A stretch of DNA of 64,000 nt from Stenogyne calaminthoides (GCA_037126765.1 JBBCBC010000037.1:12405263-12469262), one strand, 5' to 3'. Numbered from the stretch's first letter, positions 1 through 11,977 are shown. Program-made: numbers and translations. Notes: generated by a model not told the origin, from the sequence alone.

Positions 1-329
1 AAGTCAGCAAAATCATGTCATCTGATATTACAGAATTTATTAGAATAAGCAATTAGTTCTAACCACTAAGATGTGTGAGTAAATCACCTTGAGGTTTAAG
101 TCAAGTAAACTTCTCAAGCTATATTTATCAATCCATTGTTAGCAATGTGGAAAACCTGCATATACTCCCAAGGAATGGCACAATATAGAGTAGAACTCGA
201 GAAAATAAGAATTTCAGTCACGATATAACATGCAAGCGATAACATCATACAGATTTTTTTAGCCTGTGCAGTTTAAGTTGTCAATCTCAAAATTGTGGTC
301 GTGCCTTCAACATGGATGCTCACATTCCC
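1..329. other. Intergenic, no feature seen
   Basis: AT-rich DNA with no ORF, repeat or splice pattern that I can support. Confidence 0.5.
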
Positions 330-1930
330 GAACCCCGACCCCCCACTCGCAAGAGACGTTGCTGCACATATCGCTGGTCATCAAGAACGTTGGCTACGGT
401 CCTAGAGGATGCGCCTGCTAGATTTTTCACAAACATGAAAGTCGAACGTGAACATATGATTGGACGGCCAGCAGTGGGATGCAGTAGGTAGCCATGGTCG
501 TGACTTACGAGAGGATGCTCGTATTCCCAAACCCCACCCCCCACCCACGATAGGCGCTGCGATTCAAGGATTTGAAGAATGTCAAGACATGGCTGTCAAC
601 TATTAATTACACCAATTATCAAATTACATGCTAAACATTTCAGTTTCGTGGTTTAAATAATCCGCGACCTCCCTCCCCTTCCCGTCCCCTCCCACGAGAG
701 ATGTTGCCTTCCCATGTCGACAATTATCCTGATGTGGAGATGGCAGCACGACATAATCAAGTTTCGACATTGATGTGGAGATTGTCCATGTCGACAATAT
801 TGGAGATGGCTGCTCTGCACATTCAGGTTTCGAAGCTGACCAACATGGAGAACGCGGCCATCCTCCCCCCCACACCTTCCCCTTGCCTCCAGCAAGAGAT
901 GTCATTTCCCAAGTCGGCGATCTTGGAGATGGCTGCGATGTGGAGATAGCAACATTGTGCAATCAACGGCGAAGATATGTGATTGTTAGTTATTGAGTTC
1001 TCACCAGCATGAACGTTCCCCCCTCCCCTCCCCCGAGAGACGTTTTTTATGTCGATGATCATTGCGATGTCGAGATAGAAGCACTGCACAATGAGGCTTC
1101 GGCATTGACAACAGTGTGGGAAGAGATATGACTTTGTTGAGTGTTGACCAACATGAAGAACGCAAACCCCCCTCCCTCCACTCCCGCGAAAGACGTTTCC
1201 TATGTTGACGATCATCGTGATGTGCAGTTGGAAGCACTGAAATGAAGTGTTGGAATTGAAAATGGCATGTAAAGAGATATGACAGTTGATTGTTGACCAG
1301 CATGAAGAGCGCAAACCACCACCACCCCCCAAATGCTCCACCCCACCCGCAAGAGACGTTGCTTCCAATGTTGACGATCATCGTGATGTGGAGATGGAAG
1401 CACTGAAATGAAGTGTTGGCATTGAAAATGGCACGGGAAGAGATGTGACTGTTGATCAGCATGAAGAACGCGACGACTCCCCCTTTTCCTCTCCCCACCC
1501 TCGAGAGACATTGCTTCCTAGGTTGACACGATCATCGTGATGTGGAGATGAAGCACTGAAATGAAGTGTTGGCATTGAAAACGGCATGGGAAGAGATGTG
1601 ACTGTTGATTGTTTAGTGTTGACCAGTATGAAGTGCGCGATTGTTGAGTGTTGATAACGGCCTTGGAAAAGAGTTAACTGTTGGTTGTTGACTGTTGACC
1701 AGCATGAAGAAGAACGCGAGCCTCACCCCCCTCCCCATACGTTCCCGCCCTTCCCGCGAGAGACGTTACTTCCTATGTTGACGATCATCGTGATGTGGAG
1801 ATGGAAGCACTAAAATGAAGTGTTGGCATTGAAAATGACATGGGAAGAGATGTGATTGTTGACCAGCATGAAGAACGCGAATCGACCCCCCCCCCCACCC
1901 CCCCACCCCACCCTAATTCCCTTTTTTGCA
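330..1930. repeat. Degenerate C-rich tandem array, unit about 150-165 bp
   Basis: A unit recurs many times. It contains a 'gagagacgttgctt' word, then 'gacgatcatcgtgatgtgg', 'gaagcactgaaatgaagtg', 'gaagagatgtgactgttga' and 'gaccagcatgaagaacgcga', and ends in a C-rich tract. The 'gagagacg'-type word appears near 1041, 1188, 1352, 1503 and 1757, with more diverged copies near 349, 686 and 894. Units differ by many substitutions and indels, so the array is old. Apparent ORFs on both strands here shift frame between units and are by-products of the repeat. I recognise no known satellite family. Confidence 0.75.
1886..1913 (-). other. G-quadruplex-capable tract
   Basis: The + strand has four or more runs of at least three C separated by single A residues, so the - strand carries G runs with one-base loops. 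It is the longest of the C-rich hinges of the surrounding tandem array. The folding capacity is inferred. Confidence 0.6.
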
Positions 1931-2187
1931 GCTTAATCAGTTTTGCCTGCTTCTGAACCTTCAACCTAAGCTTCTTAGTTTTTTTTTTCCAGGTTTATAA
2001 TTACATATTTTTTATGCTCAATCATTCGTGTTTGCTTGGTAAGTTTGGACACAAGCTTGTCTAAGTCACCATGTTCATTTTTTCCCAATGACTCATTCGC
2101 ATTGTCGTCATTTTCCTCATCCTCTTCGATATGTGGAAGATGAAGAAGAAACTTTTCCTCCTTAGTTTCCCTAGTGTAGTCTTTCAC
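1914..2187 (-). pseudogene. Orphan coding exon of an unknown gene, frameshifted
   Basis: On the minus strand an acceptor-like CAG at 2188-2190 precedes an open exon whose protein is acidic in the middle (HIEEDEENDD) and then lysine-rich. A run of ten A residues near 1985 puts a stop in frame. Dropping one base of that run keeps a lysine/glutamine-rich coiled-coil-like reading frame open to about 1914, which indicates a homopolymer frameshift in a once longer exon. The exon lies between two blocks of the C-rich tandem array, with no partner exon that I could find nearby. It may be a transposon-captured gene piece or the relic of a host gene. The product is not recognised. Confidence 0.4.
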
Positions 2188-2489
2188 CTGCAAAGTTACA
2201 TGTCAACAACGTTATAAACTATAGCAAATAAAAACACCTTACAAGAAAAACCATAACCCTAACCTAAACTATTTTAACAGCTGAAAAATCATTAGCTATA
2301 TCATTTGAAGCCTATGATAGTAGATCTATAAGCTACAGTAATTCAATGACATAGCATGTTGGCTTTCAACCCTAAACCAGTAGAAAATACCATCGGACAC
2401 ACCTTGTGAAAAAAAAATTCAATGTTTTTGCTCCTAAAAGCTTTCGAGAGTTCTTTTAAATCCCATTTGACACACCTTGGAAAAGATGC

Positions 2490-2870
2490 AACTACTGGTT
2501 GTTGACTGTTGACTAGCATGAAGAACGCGAGCCCCACCTCCCTCCCCTCCCGCGAGAGATGTTGCTTCCCACGTCGACGACAATTGTGATGTGGAGATGG
2601 CAGCATTGTGCAATCAACGGCCTTGGAAGATATGTGACTGTGTTGAGCGTTCACCAGCAATAACATTCCCCCCCCTCCCCTCCCTCGAGTGACATTGCTT
2701 CTTATGTCGATGATCATTGCGATGTCGAGATGGAAACACTGCACAATGAGGTTTCGGCATTGACAACAGCGTGGGAAGAGATGTGACTTTGTTGAGTGTT
2801 GACCAGCATGAAGAACACGAAACCCCCCCCCACCCCTCCCCACCCACGAAGAGACGTTGCTTCAAATTGT
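2490..2870. repeat. Second block of the C-rich tandem array
   Basis: The same unit as in 330-1930 ('gaccagcatgaagaacgcga', C-tract, 'gcgagagatgttgcttcc') recurs with starts near 2551, 2687 and 2847. The block ends directly at the left edge of the duplicated HMA-FEN1 segment. Confidence 0.7.
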
Positions 2871-3155
2871 TTTCCAATAGAAGAGATGTCCATGCAATTT
2901 GTAAGCAAATTTATGGAAAAATTGGTGAAGGTTTGATAATACTGACCAAGACCTTTAATTATTTACAACTTAAAAGCGAAACAAAACAAAAAACTCTAGC
3001 TATTAATGAACCAAGCGATGATACTCTATGTGAACAAAACAAAACAAAACAAAAAACTCTATGTGACAAGAGGGCAAAGAAACTTATTTCAGTTCCTCAT
3101 TTGAAGAACACCAAAGTCTCTCTTCTTCTTAACACAATCGAGTTTAGATAACATC

Positions 3156-3693
3156 ATGAGCACAAAGGTAATAGCAATACTACTATTTCTGCAATATTTA
3201 CATGCATATACATATATATATCGACTACCTACATGAATGCATTAAATTGAAGTCTTATATTTCTTATTTTTTGTTTAAAATTCTGGGAAATGAAACTCAG
3301 AAAACTGAGATCAAGGTCAGCATTAACTGCTAGAAATGCAAGACTGGAGTGATGAAAACAGCTGTTAAGTTCACTGGTACACATCGAAATAATACTTTGT
3401 TTCTATAATGATGCATACAATCAACACACATTTAAATACATAAATACATACATGCAGGTGTGGATGAGGTAAAACTGGATGCGTAAAAAGGAATACTGAC
3501 CGTTATTGGGAGTGCTGATCCTGTTTGTATCACCAAAAAACTGAAGAAAGCAGGTTATATTGCAGAAATTACGAGTGTTGGGTCCCCTAAGAAACTTGAT
3601 GATAAAAAACTTGATGATCTCCTGATCAGAACGAAAAGCCGATCTGCACGCCTCTTCCTCCATGCTGTAACCAATGACAACTTGTTGGTGTAA
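3156..3693 (+). pseudogene. HMA (HPP) protein pseudogene, left paralogue
   Basis: Three exons line up with the intact gene at 41260-43733: 3156-3167 (ATG plus three codons, donor GT), 3301-3376 and 3458-3693. Exon 2 encodes the same metal-binding stretch, but the codon between the two cysteines of the CxxC site is TAG (3331-3333). Exon 3 has a second in-frame stop (TAA at about 3484) and a changed C-terminal part. Splice sites are still recognisable. Intron 1 is only about 130 bp here because it lacks the hAT element found in the right copy; it contains the unoccupied target CCTACATG at 3228-3235. The gene cannot make the full protein. Confidence 0.85.
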
Positions 3694-4054
3694 GTTATGT
3701 AACTTACGATAACCCAAGCTGTTCAACTCTATGAATATCTAGTTAGTTTATCGTTCTATTCTCACTTTTTAAAGTGATTACTCATATTTGAACAAGTGAT
3801 AAATCTCTGCATGTCATGTTCTTTAGGCTTCCTTTATTTAAGAATACAGCAAGTGATTGTTGCATGCATATCCATACTAATCACATGTCATAGTGTTTTT
3901 TATAGAATGTAATCATGGATTGTTTTAAATATATATTAATGTGTTTTTATATCGTGGGTTTCAAGATTATCATGAAATTTCCAGAATCCTAGAATTGTAG
4001 GGTTATTATATATGATTAAAATATTATTTAATAAATGTATGAGATTTCTTATTA

Positions 4055-4395
4055 ACCCTCTAGTTGGGCTTAAGCTTGCACGCTGAATTATTCAGCTCTC
4101 CTATTGATGGATACTGACTAATTGTCCGCTGCTTATGTGTACCATCACATCAAACAGGATATTTATTGCATTAACAGCTTAATTAATTCTTTCTAACCCA
4201 TGCAACTTTTCGTATTGACTATCCTAATTTAATTAATTAACGAATCAAAACTACATATTGAATTACCATTCAATTGAGAGACAGATTGGCGTCTCCTCAC
4301 ATCGGAAACTCAAAACACCTGAGATCACGATTGATTATATTCAGTTGCTAAAATGAATTACCTGAATTTCCGCTTCCAATCCTTAGATTGTTAAT
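4055..4395. other. Spacer segment inverted relative to the right copy
   Basis: This stretch, between the HMA and FEN1 relics, matches the reverse complement of about 44085-44465. Shared words include 'gggcttaagcttgcacgc', 'tgcttatgtgtaccatcac' and 'agatcacgattgattatat'. The DNA on both sides is collinear in the same orientation, so a small inversion took place in one copy after the duplication. I see no gene inside. Confidence 0.8.
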
Positions 4396-4559
4396 CTTCT
4401 TCCTTCTTCTGCACTCTGTTCCATCATTTCGAGTTCGTGAGTACAATGAAGAAGTTGCTTTCGAGGTGATAAATATTACAAATCCAGCTTCATCATGGCT
4501 TTTCAGCTACATAAGCTACAGCATAAGCCTGTGAAACAACATAAACTATTTTGTGCTTA

Positions 4560-6247
4560 CCACCTTGGAACTAGATCGAGAGGATGCTACCACAGAGCGC
4601 AATGTGGGCTTGGTTACTGGTCGTGCGACTGCAAGACCTGTTTGGTTTGTACACAAAAGATATGACTAAGTTAATAAAGCACAAAAATATAGCATCACTT
4701 TAAAATATGCAACAAAACATCAAGGTAAATACAGAAGTGGCTTCTAACTTTATACGAGCAATGAATAGGTGAAATATGTGGACATTCAGGCATTTACATC
4801 TTTATTAACAAATTACTCTTTTTTTCTAAAGGAGAATATCTGATTGTTCTTCAACTTCCAATTAATGTAACTTAAACACGTGCCTAACTAGACCATAGGT
4901 GCAAAGTGAAATGGGACAGCTATGTGGATATTCAGTCATTCACATGTTTATTAACATATTACTCTTTGTTTTTCTAAAGGAGAATATATGATTGTGTGAA
5001 ACATAAAAATGGACTTTATACTGGCAGCAAGCTATTTTCTGTATGAATTCATGTAGACAACATATGCAGAAAACTATCATGTAACTGTAAAGTTTCATGA
5101 ATACTGTAAAGTTTCATGAATACTTACACAAACATTAGTCAGAGAGTCGCCTCAATTAATTTTTAATTATCCCATGGAACATCATTTTACTACTCTAATC
5201 TATACAACAGGAAAAGACAAACTCCATCACTGTCTCAAACCATTCCTACTGAATACAATGAACTTATACAAAATTAAAGGGCGTGTTTGAAATATTTTCC
5301 CCTAATCCAGTTGAAAATAAGGATTTCCAGGTTACAGGATGATCTTTTCTCAAACTTACAAGAAACACCTTTTGCAAATTACACATTTTGTATTTGCTTT
5401 GCACATAGCTTGATAAGTCCCGTTGGTTGGGAGAAAGAAAAACTCAGAATCAGAAAAAACAATGTTACCTCTTATGCTTCACAGTAATCACAACCAGAGA
5501 GGATACAAAGATCCACAAATTGATCAATGGTGAGGTTCAATTCCTCCAAAACCTGAATATATACATACACACACATACATAACTGAATCAGAAAATTGCA
5601 CTATTCGAATTGATCACTATAACTTCATAGTACCTTTGAGATTTCAATTTCCACCACAGGGATTTTTTTGAATCTAGGATCTATTAAGTGGCGGATAAAC
5701 TGGTTGCCCCAAAAGCAAGGGTATCCATGTCCTCAGAGGCCACCGCATAAACCTGATGTGCAAACAATGTTCAGAAATATTTCTAATGCAAGGGAGTAAT
5801 AAGTGTTTAGCATGAAAAAAATGACACAGTTCCCATGAAAAGAGATGGGTAGAAATTTAATTTTCTAAAAGCAATTTTATGGCCATTGTGGCTAAAGAAT
5901 CATGCATTGCAGCTTCTGAGGATTAGAATGGCACTATATTTGTCTAATAAACTTGAAAACCAGTATTCTTACTTTGTCTGCTTTGCAAAGTGCAACACAC
6001 TTTGCTTCTGCTTCACAAGGAGCCTGAGCAAGTATCAAGAAGAATGTCGTCAAAGAGAAGAGAATTACTCGTGATTTTTTTTCCCGATCGATATAGCTCT
6101 CGACTTTCTGCTCTTTCATTGCCTTGGGCACTTTTTGTCCGCCAATAGCTTTGTTAAACCCTAGAAATTTGAACACATTGTAATTTCTCAATCTACTAAT
6201 TGACCAGAAAATTAAACTAGAGGCGAAACGAATACCTTTATCCCCAT
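4560..6247 (-). pseudogene. FEN1: Flap endonuclease 1 pseudogene, left paralogue
   Basis: Minus-strand relic of the gene at 44548-50386. Exon 1 (6236-6247, MGIK) is intact. Exon 2 (from 6160) has a net +2-base change after the codons for GLTKLLAD and hits a stop. Exon 9 (5973-6023, CEAEAKC) is open. Exon 10 (5634-5752) has lost one base, which breaks the frame after the SEDMDTLAFG motif. Exon 11 (5469-5552, ILSGCDYC) has lost one base and ends in a stop. A last-exon relic lies near 4560-4646. Two internal deletions are visible: one fuses exon 2 to the exon 9 flank near 6075-6083, removing exons 3-8; the other, near 4700-5030, removes exons 12-16. The nuclease cannot be produced. Confidence 0.9.
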
Positions 6248-6322
6248 TGGATTTGCAGGAGAACTATGAACGTTGTGGTTCAGCCTCAGATGTATGTAGG
6301 GCAGCGAAAAGTCATGCTCATC

Positions 6323-6332
6323 GTTGTCCGCC
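6323..6332. promoter_or_regulatory. Decayed E2F-site position upstream of the FEN1 pseudogene
   Basis: Aligned with the right copy, this is where TTTCCCGCC should stand. Here it reads 'gttgtccgcc', with the TTTCCC core changed. Flanks on both sides ('tgctcatc' and 'cctcgaatatatgaattcgcgc') are conserved, so the alignment is firm. Confidence 0.6.
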
Positions 6333-6499
6333 TCGAATATATGAATTCGCGCTTATCATAAAATCAAATGCAAATTATAACCTTTTTGGAGAGAAAATTA
6401 GGAGGAAGGCAGAATGAATGAGGGTTTTTTATAACGATAGCTGGAACTAACGGTTGATTTATTGGTTCTTGATTTTTATTTCCATATATAAAAACAAGA

Positions 6500-6694
6500 G
6501 TGAGTGACTTTCTAGTCCAAATTAGGAGGCAATAGTACTAATAGGTGCAAGATTATTTTTTTTAAATACTAGGAGATCCAAAATTATATTTTAAAACATA
6601 AAAATACTCATTTTTTCCTATTTATGAAAATCTTGTATTTCCCTTAAGTCTTTCCCTTAAGGGAGTGGATAAAATCCAAAAAATAGGAATATGC
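6500..6694. other. AT-rich junction between pseudogene flank and Athila-like relic
   Basis: Homology to the right copy ends near 6500. After that the DNA is A/T-rich with no recognisable end of the following element, so the 5' limit of the Athila-like relic is approximate. Confidence 0.4.
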
Positions 6695-7199
6695 ATATGT
6701 GCATTTTAGTTACAGTTTAATACATTCACATAATTTAATCCTTAAAAAAAGCATTAGAATCTTAAAATTTTCATATCAAAATAAAAAATTACATAAATTT
6801 CCATATTTAAAAACAAAAAAATTACATATCTATGTCCAAAAATCTAAAAAATTACATATTTTCGTCTCCAGTTCAACATGCACATATGCATGTAAACATG
6901 AATATGTTCATTTTTTAATGAACATGTGCATCTCCATTACAAACCAGATTCGAAAAAGAATCACAAACAGATCCAAATCCTACATCTACAACTCAAAATC
7001 AAACAAAAATTCAAACAAAATTTGTATGCAAAAAATCATCTTCTATTTCCAAAAAAAACAACAATCTTGCAGAACAAAATTCTTCTATTTCCAACAATCT
7101 TACAGAACAAAACCAGATCTTTCTTCATCCAATTTCAAAAGAGCTCACCAAAACCGTTGCCTCGGCTCTATATATGACTCTGTGAAAGATGCTCCAAGC

Positions 7200-7697
7200 A
7201 ACAAAGAATGTCACTCTATCCAAATATTCGATCTTTGTATGGGAGGAAGTAAGAGCACAATGAAACAAGAAAATTCTCCAAAAGTGCCCTTAGAAGATCC
7301 GGGAGATGGAAGAGAAAAGAAGAAAGAAGCATTGAAGCAAACACCCCAACTTGAGCAAAATGCAAGTTTGGGGGGGTTTGAAAAGAAGAAAAAAATAATG
7401 AAGTTGCTTGACTCGAAAGAAGATGAAGAGGGAATGAGAAAGAGCTCAAATGAGTTAAAGAATGAAAGAGGATTTGAAATTGGAGATGAAGTAGTGTGGT
7501 GCAACTCCAAATTGAAAAGAATTTTTGGGAAGATCAAGTGGAGTAGCCCATTGATTGTGAAGAAGGTGCACCTTGGGGGAAGTCTAGAGTTGCAAAGCAA
7601 AGAAAGTGATATCTTCATCACCGGCAAGCATCAAGTGAAACAATTTTACCCTCCCGTTCCAAAGGAGGTGCCTAACATCGAGCTTAAAGAGGTTTGA
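7200..7697 (+). pseudogene. Integrase C-terminal remnant (Athila-like pol end)
   Basis: The open frame ends at TGA 7695-7697. Its last part has GDEVVWCNSKLKRIFGKIKW, followed by VKKVHLGG and HQVKQFY. This is the layout of the pol C-terminus in Athila/Tat elements (NSRLKLFPGKLKS-W-GPF-V-KV...-G-RLK-Y). The upstream part is lysine-rich and has no catalytic integrase core. The frame is open further 5' to 6699, but that section looks like A-rich non-coding sequence. Confidence 0.55.
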
Positions 7698-9314
7698 ACT
7701 CAATTGAGTTCCGTCCGGCATAGGACGTTAAACCTAGCGCTTAATGGGAGGCAACCCATTTTTACTTGCTTTCTTCTTCTTTTGTTCTTTTGTGTTTTGA
7801 GCTTTAATTGTAGGGGGTGTTTGGATGCTTGTGGTGCTTGAAGGAGAGAGTTCTTGTAGAGATGTGAAGTGAATCTATGAAGATGATGTGTATATAGCCA
7901 TCGTGAGAGGTACAACCCTTCTCCAAACTTTTAATTGCTTGGCAATGAAAAAGTTTGGGGGAGTGGTATTTTTGCTTATTGTTGTTCACTAAACATCACA
8001 TGCGCACTTGGGGTTATTATGACATTAGCACAGGCGCACACCCCCATTTTTGAGAGTTTGTTGTTGGATAGATCACTTGGAGACTTGAGCTTGTTTGAAT
8101 TTTGTGATAATGGTTGTGTATTTGGTACTTTGATTTAGTTGTGTGGATGGGTTGATGGTTCACTTTTGGATGATGATTTGCTTGATTTTGTTCTTCTAGC
8201 ATGAATTCTTGATGTGTTATTTGATGGTTGATGATAGTGATAGTGCTTGTTCTCACGAATTAACCGGAAAGTTCTGAGCTTTGTGAATCATACAATAATT
8301 TTGGTTCATTTCATTCTTGTGTGTATCATCCATAATTGTGCATTCTAGAACTTGTCATTGGTCTTGTTTGAAACTTGACTTGGGTTAGGATTTTCGAAAA
8401 TGATAGGAGGCATTCTTTGATTTGATAGTCACTTGGCCAAATAAATTCTCACCAAATGAATTAATTCCGTAGTGAGCCCGTTTGAGCCTTTAAGCTTATA
8501 TTCTTTGGCAACCTACAAGAATTCAACCGTTTCACCTATCTTTCTTGAGCCTAATTGATCCCTAATGACTTGTAGAGCTTAATTGTTGGTGAAGTGAAAG
8601 AAAAAGAAAAAAGTGTGTGAAGTTTGAGGTGTCAAAGTGAAATTGTTGAGAGGGGAACAAAAAGAATGATAGAAAGAACCTTGTAAGAAAAAGAAAAAAA
8701 AAAGAGAAAGAAACAAAGTTCAAAAGAGCTTAAATTGTAAAAAAAAAAAAGGTTCAAAGGAAAAGGAAAAGATGAATGAATTTTTGTGAGGTTGAAATGA
8801 GAAGAGAAAGAGTTATGAGAGTTCTATCAATTTTGAAAGGAAATGTGAAGAATTAGTCAACTCTTAATGCTCTACAAGTTTGTGAGTCACTTGTCTAAAT
8901 TCATCATACCCTAGTCCAAAGAGCCTACATTACAATCCGATGAAGTCCATCTTGATTTGATTATCAAAACTCTTGTAAAAGGTGGAGAATTGAGATCAAT
9001 GACAAGCATATGGTTTTGCATTTTTGTGGAGTGATTTTTGAGTGTAAACAAGTCCTATACAAACAATTGAGTGATGAGCGAAACAAGTCTTGAGAGGAGT
9101 AGTGAGACAAGCATTTGAACTTTCATTGTCTTGATCATAACATGATAGAAGGAGGTTAGGGGACTTGATTGAGTGAATTTGAGTTCATTGGGGAGCTACT
9201 TGATCTTATTTCACTATGATTTGTTGTACCAAATAAACACCCACTTCACAATCATTCCCCTTTGTTTTTTTCTTTCGTTGCTTGGGAACAAGCAACATTT
9301 TAAGTTTGGGGGAG

Positions 9315-11214
9315 TGATGAGGGTCATAATTGCTTGTTTTATGGTCATTTTATGTGCCTTATTTGATGTGATTTGAGCTCATTTGCAATGAAAAGTGCTA
9401 CTAATCCCGTTTATTTGAGATAGTGATGAAGTGTGTAGGAAACGGGAAAAAACAAGCAAAAATTGATGAAAAACTGATCTGATCTAAGAGGACTGAACCA
9501 TTAGAAGCGCATCAAAAGAGGGTTTCAACGAAAAAAGAATCAACTCAATCGGAGGTCAGAAGCTCTAGTTATCGGCCCAATTCGGGAAAAATTAAGATCA
9601 GCTGGCCCATTAGCATTTTATTCAAGAAATTCGGCCCAAGTTGAAGCCCATTAAGTTGAAGGCATTTATGTGAGAATTAATGTTGGGACCACGTGATTGA
9701 GCCATGGAAATTGGAAGCAAGGAGCAGCCCAAGAAGCAGAAATTTGGGAGCCTATTTAAGGTCCATTTCAGCAGCCCAAAAATTGAAGAAAATTGGGCAT
9801 TTTGCAATTAATTATAAGCCCATTTGGGGACATTCATTAGCATATGCAGCAATAGTTGACCGAAAAAGAAAAACAAGCAGTTGGGTATCTCTGTACGCGG
9901 ACCTCACTTGAGTCAAAAAAATCGCTACTTTCTTGGATCAAATTCAGCGTTTTCGAAGGGATAAAATGGGAGAGCAGCGGAATTCAACAGGAAGAAAAAA
10001 GAGACATTGGGAGTTTTGGAGATTTTTCTAGAGTTTAAGCTTTTGAGCATTTTTCTTCCACCTTTAGCCTTCAAGTGATACTTTTCATTTTTCTAAGTGC
10101 TTTTTAGTGTAAATTTCTTTAGAAATTCATAGTTTAGCTAAATTTAAGAGTTATTTGTATTTACAAGCAAGATTGAAGGTGTTTATGATTTATATTTCAA
10201 GTTTTCTTTCTCTTTCATCATTTGAGGTAATATCTTTCTATAATTTATTGTTTAATCATCATTTTAATATGGGTTTATCACATTTCTTCATTTTAGCCAT
10301 GAGTTTCTCTTCTAAAACCATGAGCTAAGCTTATTTGCTTTGGGTGTTGGATATATGTGGGGAAATTGATGGGTATGTGAACTAATTTCTTGATTATGTC
10401 TATGTGAGTGATTTCCTATAGTTTCTATTGTTGTGGGCTTAATGCTTCAAATATCTTGTTGATCCTATTAGCTAACATTCTTATTTTTGTGTATTATAAC
10501 TAGGGTTGGATATGCATGATTAGGTTGTGAGTGTGAGTCTCAATTTGAGTATTTTGATGTTACTTAGTAGCTAGTTCAATCAAAAGTTGGCTAGTGGCTA
10601 GAACGACAACAATAGACATTAATCGAGTAGAGGTCGTTTATGAGGTTGGTGAGGAGACGATGTCTAGGAATTAGTAACCGTGTTGAAACTTTCTATTCAT
10701 CACAATCTTAGGAGATTATGGGATTATTTAGGTGCTAGTTAATTCATGTTGTTCAACTAGGCTTCAAAAAGGATTAGGCTCTACATTTTTTAGTGATTGC
10801 TTCCTAGCTAAATCACCACTTATGATATAATTGAGTAGTTGGTTTGTGAACTTGTTAGTGACCCCACATAAAGAAAACACCCGAAGCAATTCTCTCACCC
10901 TTGCACTTTCCCTCGAAAGTTAGTTTTAATTGCTTGATTACTTTTTGTTCTTACTTTACTTGATTAGTAGTTAATTGTTAGTTTTAATTCTTGTTGTCTT
11001 TAGTTAAAAATTGGTACTTGAGTAAACTTGCTTTTAAAATTCAAAAACTTTAATCACTTCTATAATACCATGGATACGTATAACTTTGGGGGTCCACTCC
11101 TCTCCTAGTCTCTTGGGTTCGATAAATACTTGGTCAAATTACTTACACTACTACGACGATCCCGCATTTCTTGCATGAGGGAGTAGGAAAATATTTTAAC
11201 CAAAAATTCGATCA
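9315..11214 (+). repeat. 3' LTR of the Athila-like element
   Basis: It begins with TGATGAGGG directly after the polypurine tract 'taagtttgggggag' and ends at about 'aaattcgatca'. The Tat gag relic follows at once. A 1.9-kb size is usual for Athila-group LTRs. Only one copy is in the window, so the right end is set by the change of sequence type and the CA end, not by LTR-LTR comparison. Confidence 0.55.
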
Positions 11215-11219
11215 ATTCA

Positions 11220-11800
11220 CCAAGATCCTCACTTGGTGGGGTCCCACCTAATACGGACATGTGGAAGGCCATGCATCAAGAATGGCCAAACACATATGCC
11301 GAATTCATGAGCGATGAGCCCAAGAATATAACGATAAGACCTGCCGCCTAATCGCGAAAGCGTATCAAGAGGTGGCGACGGGAAGGTGATCGCCGAAAGA
11401 AACCAAGACGAAGGGGGGGGTACAAACCCCCAGGATCCTTCAAACCATTTGAAGCAGGGGCCGAAACACATGCGCTTCAGAGTATTCTCGGGGTCTCAGC
11501 CGAGACAGTATATAACCAGATCAAGGACCGAGACATGTTGGAAAAACCCCCAAGACATTCTCGTGGGATAAAACTCATCTAAATCCTTCCAAGTTCTCGC
11601 TTTCTTCCATGAGTTTATCGGGCACAACATCTGACGACGAGTGTCGCGACCTCACGCGACAACTTTGGAAGTTGTATGAGGAAAATCGCCTTACCCAATA
11701 TATAAAGAAGCCGGTGAACAGAGAAACCTGGCGCGAGAGGTCGGGCGATCAGAAGAGAAAACGTAAGGCGGAAGAGGTGTCCGACAAATGATCGAGGAAT
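11220..11800 (+). pseudogene. Tat gag relic
   Basis: Broken frames carry gag-like pieces: WKAMHQEWPNTYAEFMS near 11260-11310, and the C-terminal DECRDLTRQLWKLYEENRL (about 11636-11690), which resembles the region after the CCHC knuckle in Tat gag (ECRDLK-Q-E-LIR-G). Stops and shifts separate the parts, and the N-terminal half is missing. Confidence 0.5.
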
Positions 11801-11977
11801 TCCGGCGGCAAACCGGATTCTACCGAAGAAAAAGGGCCCCAACCACGAACAAAGGTAGGGAGGGGCAAGAAATTAACATGATCCGTCCAACCACGGCCCC
11901 GGGGTTCTTTATCAAGTGTCTTCCCTATCAAACATACCAAGAAGATGGAGACGCGCAGCGTCATGTAGACATCCATC

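Larger units (their letters stand above)
6695..11214 (+). mobile_element. 5'-truncated Athila-like Ty3 (gypsy) LTR retrotransposon
   Basis: The order on the + strand is an integrase C-terminal coding end, the downstream motif 'ggacgttaaacctagcgctt...gggaggcaaccca' (7727-7758) typical of Athila-group elements after pol, two polypurine 'aagtttgggggag' tracts (about 7950 and 9302), and one LTR of 1.9 kb. No 5' LTR, gag, protease or reverse transcriptase is present, so only the 3' part remains. A long non-coding or former env-like region (7760-9300) shows no intact ORF. The lineage is inferred from the motif and LTR length. Confidence 0.65.

Noticed and set aside
624..1511. Minus-strand frames of 80-180 codons in the left array
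   Set aside because: They follow the tandem C-rich units and jump frame between units; no start context or domain.
7211..7627. 138-codon minus-strand frame
   Set aside because: Mirror image of the Ty3 pol end on the + strand, which has recognisable motifs.
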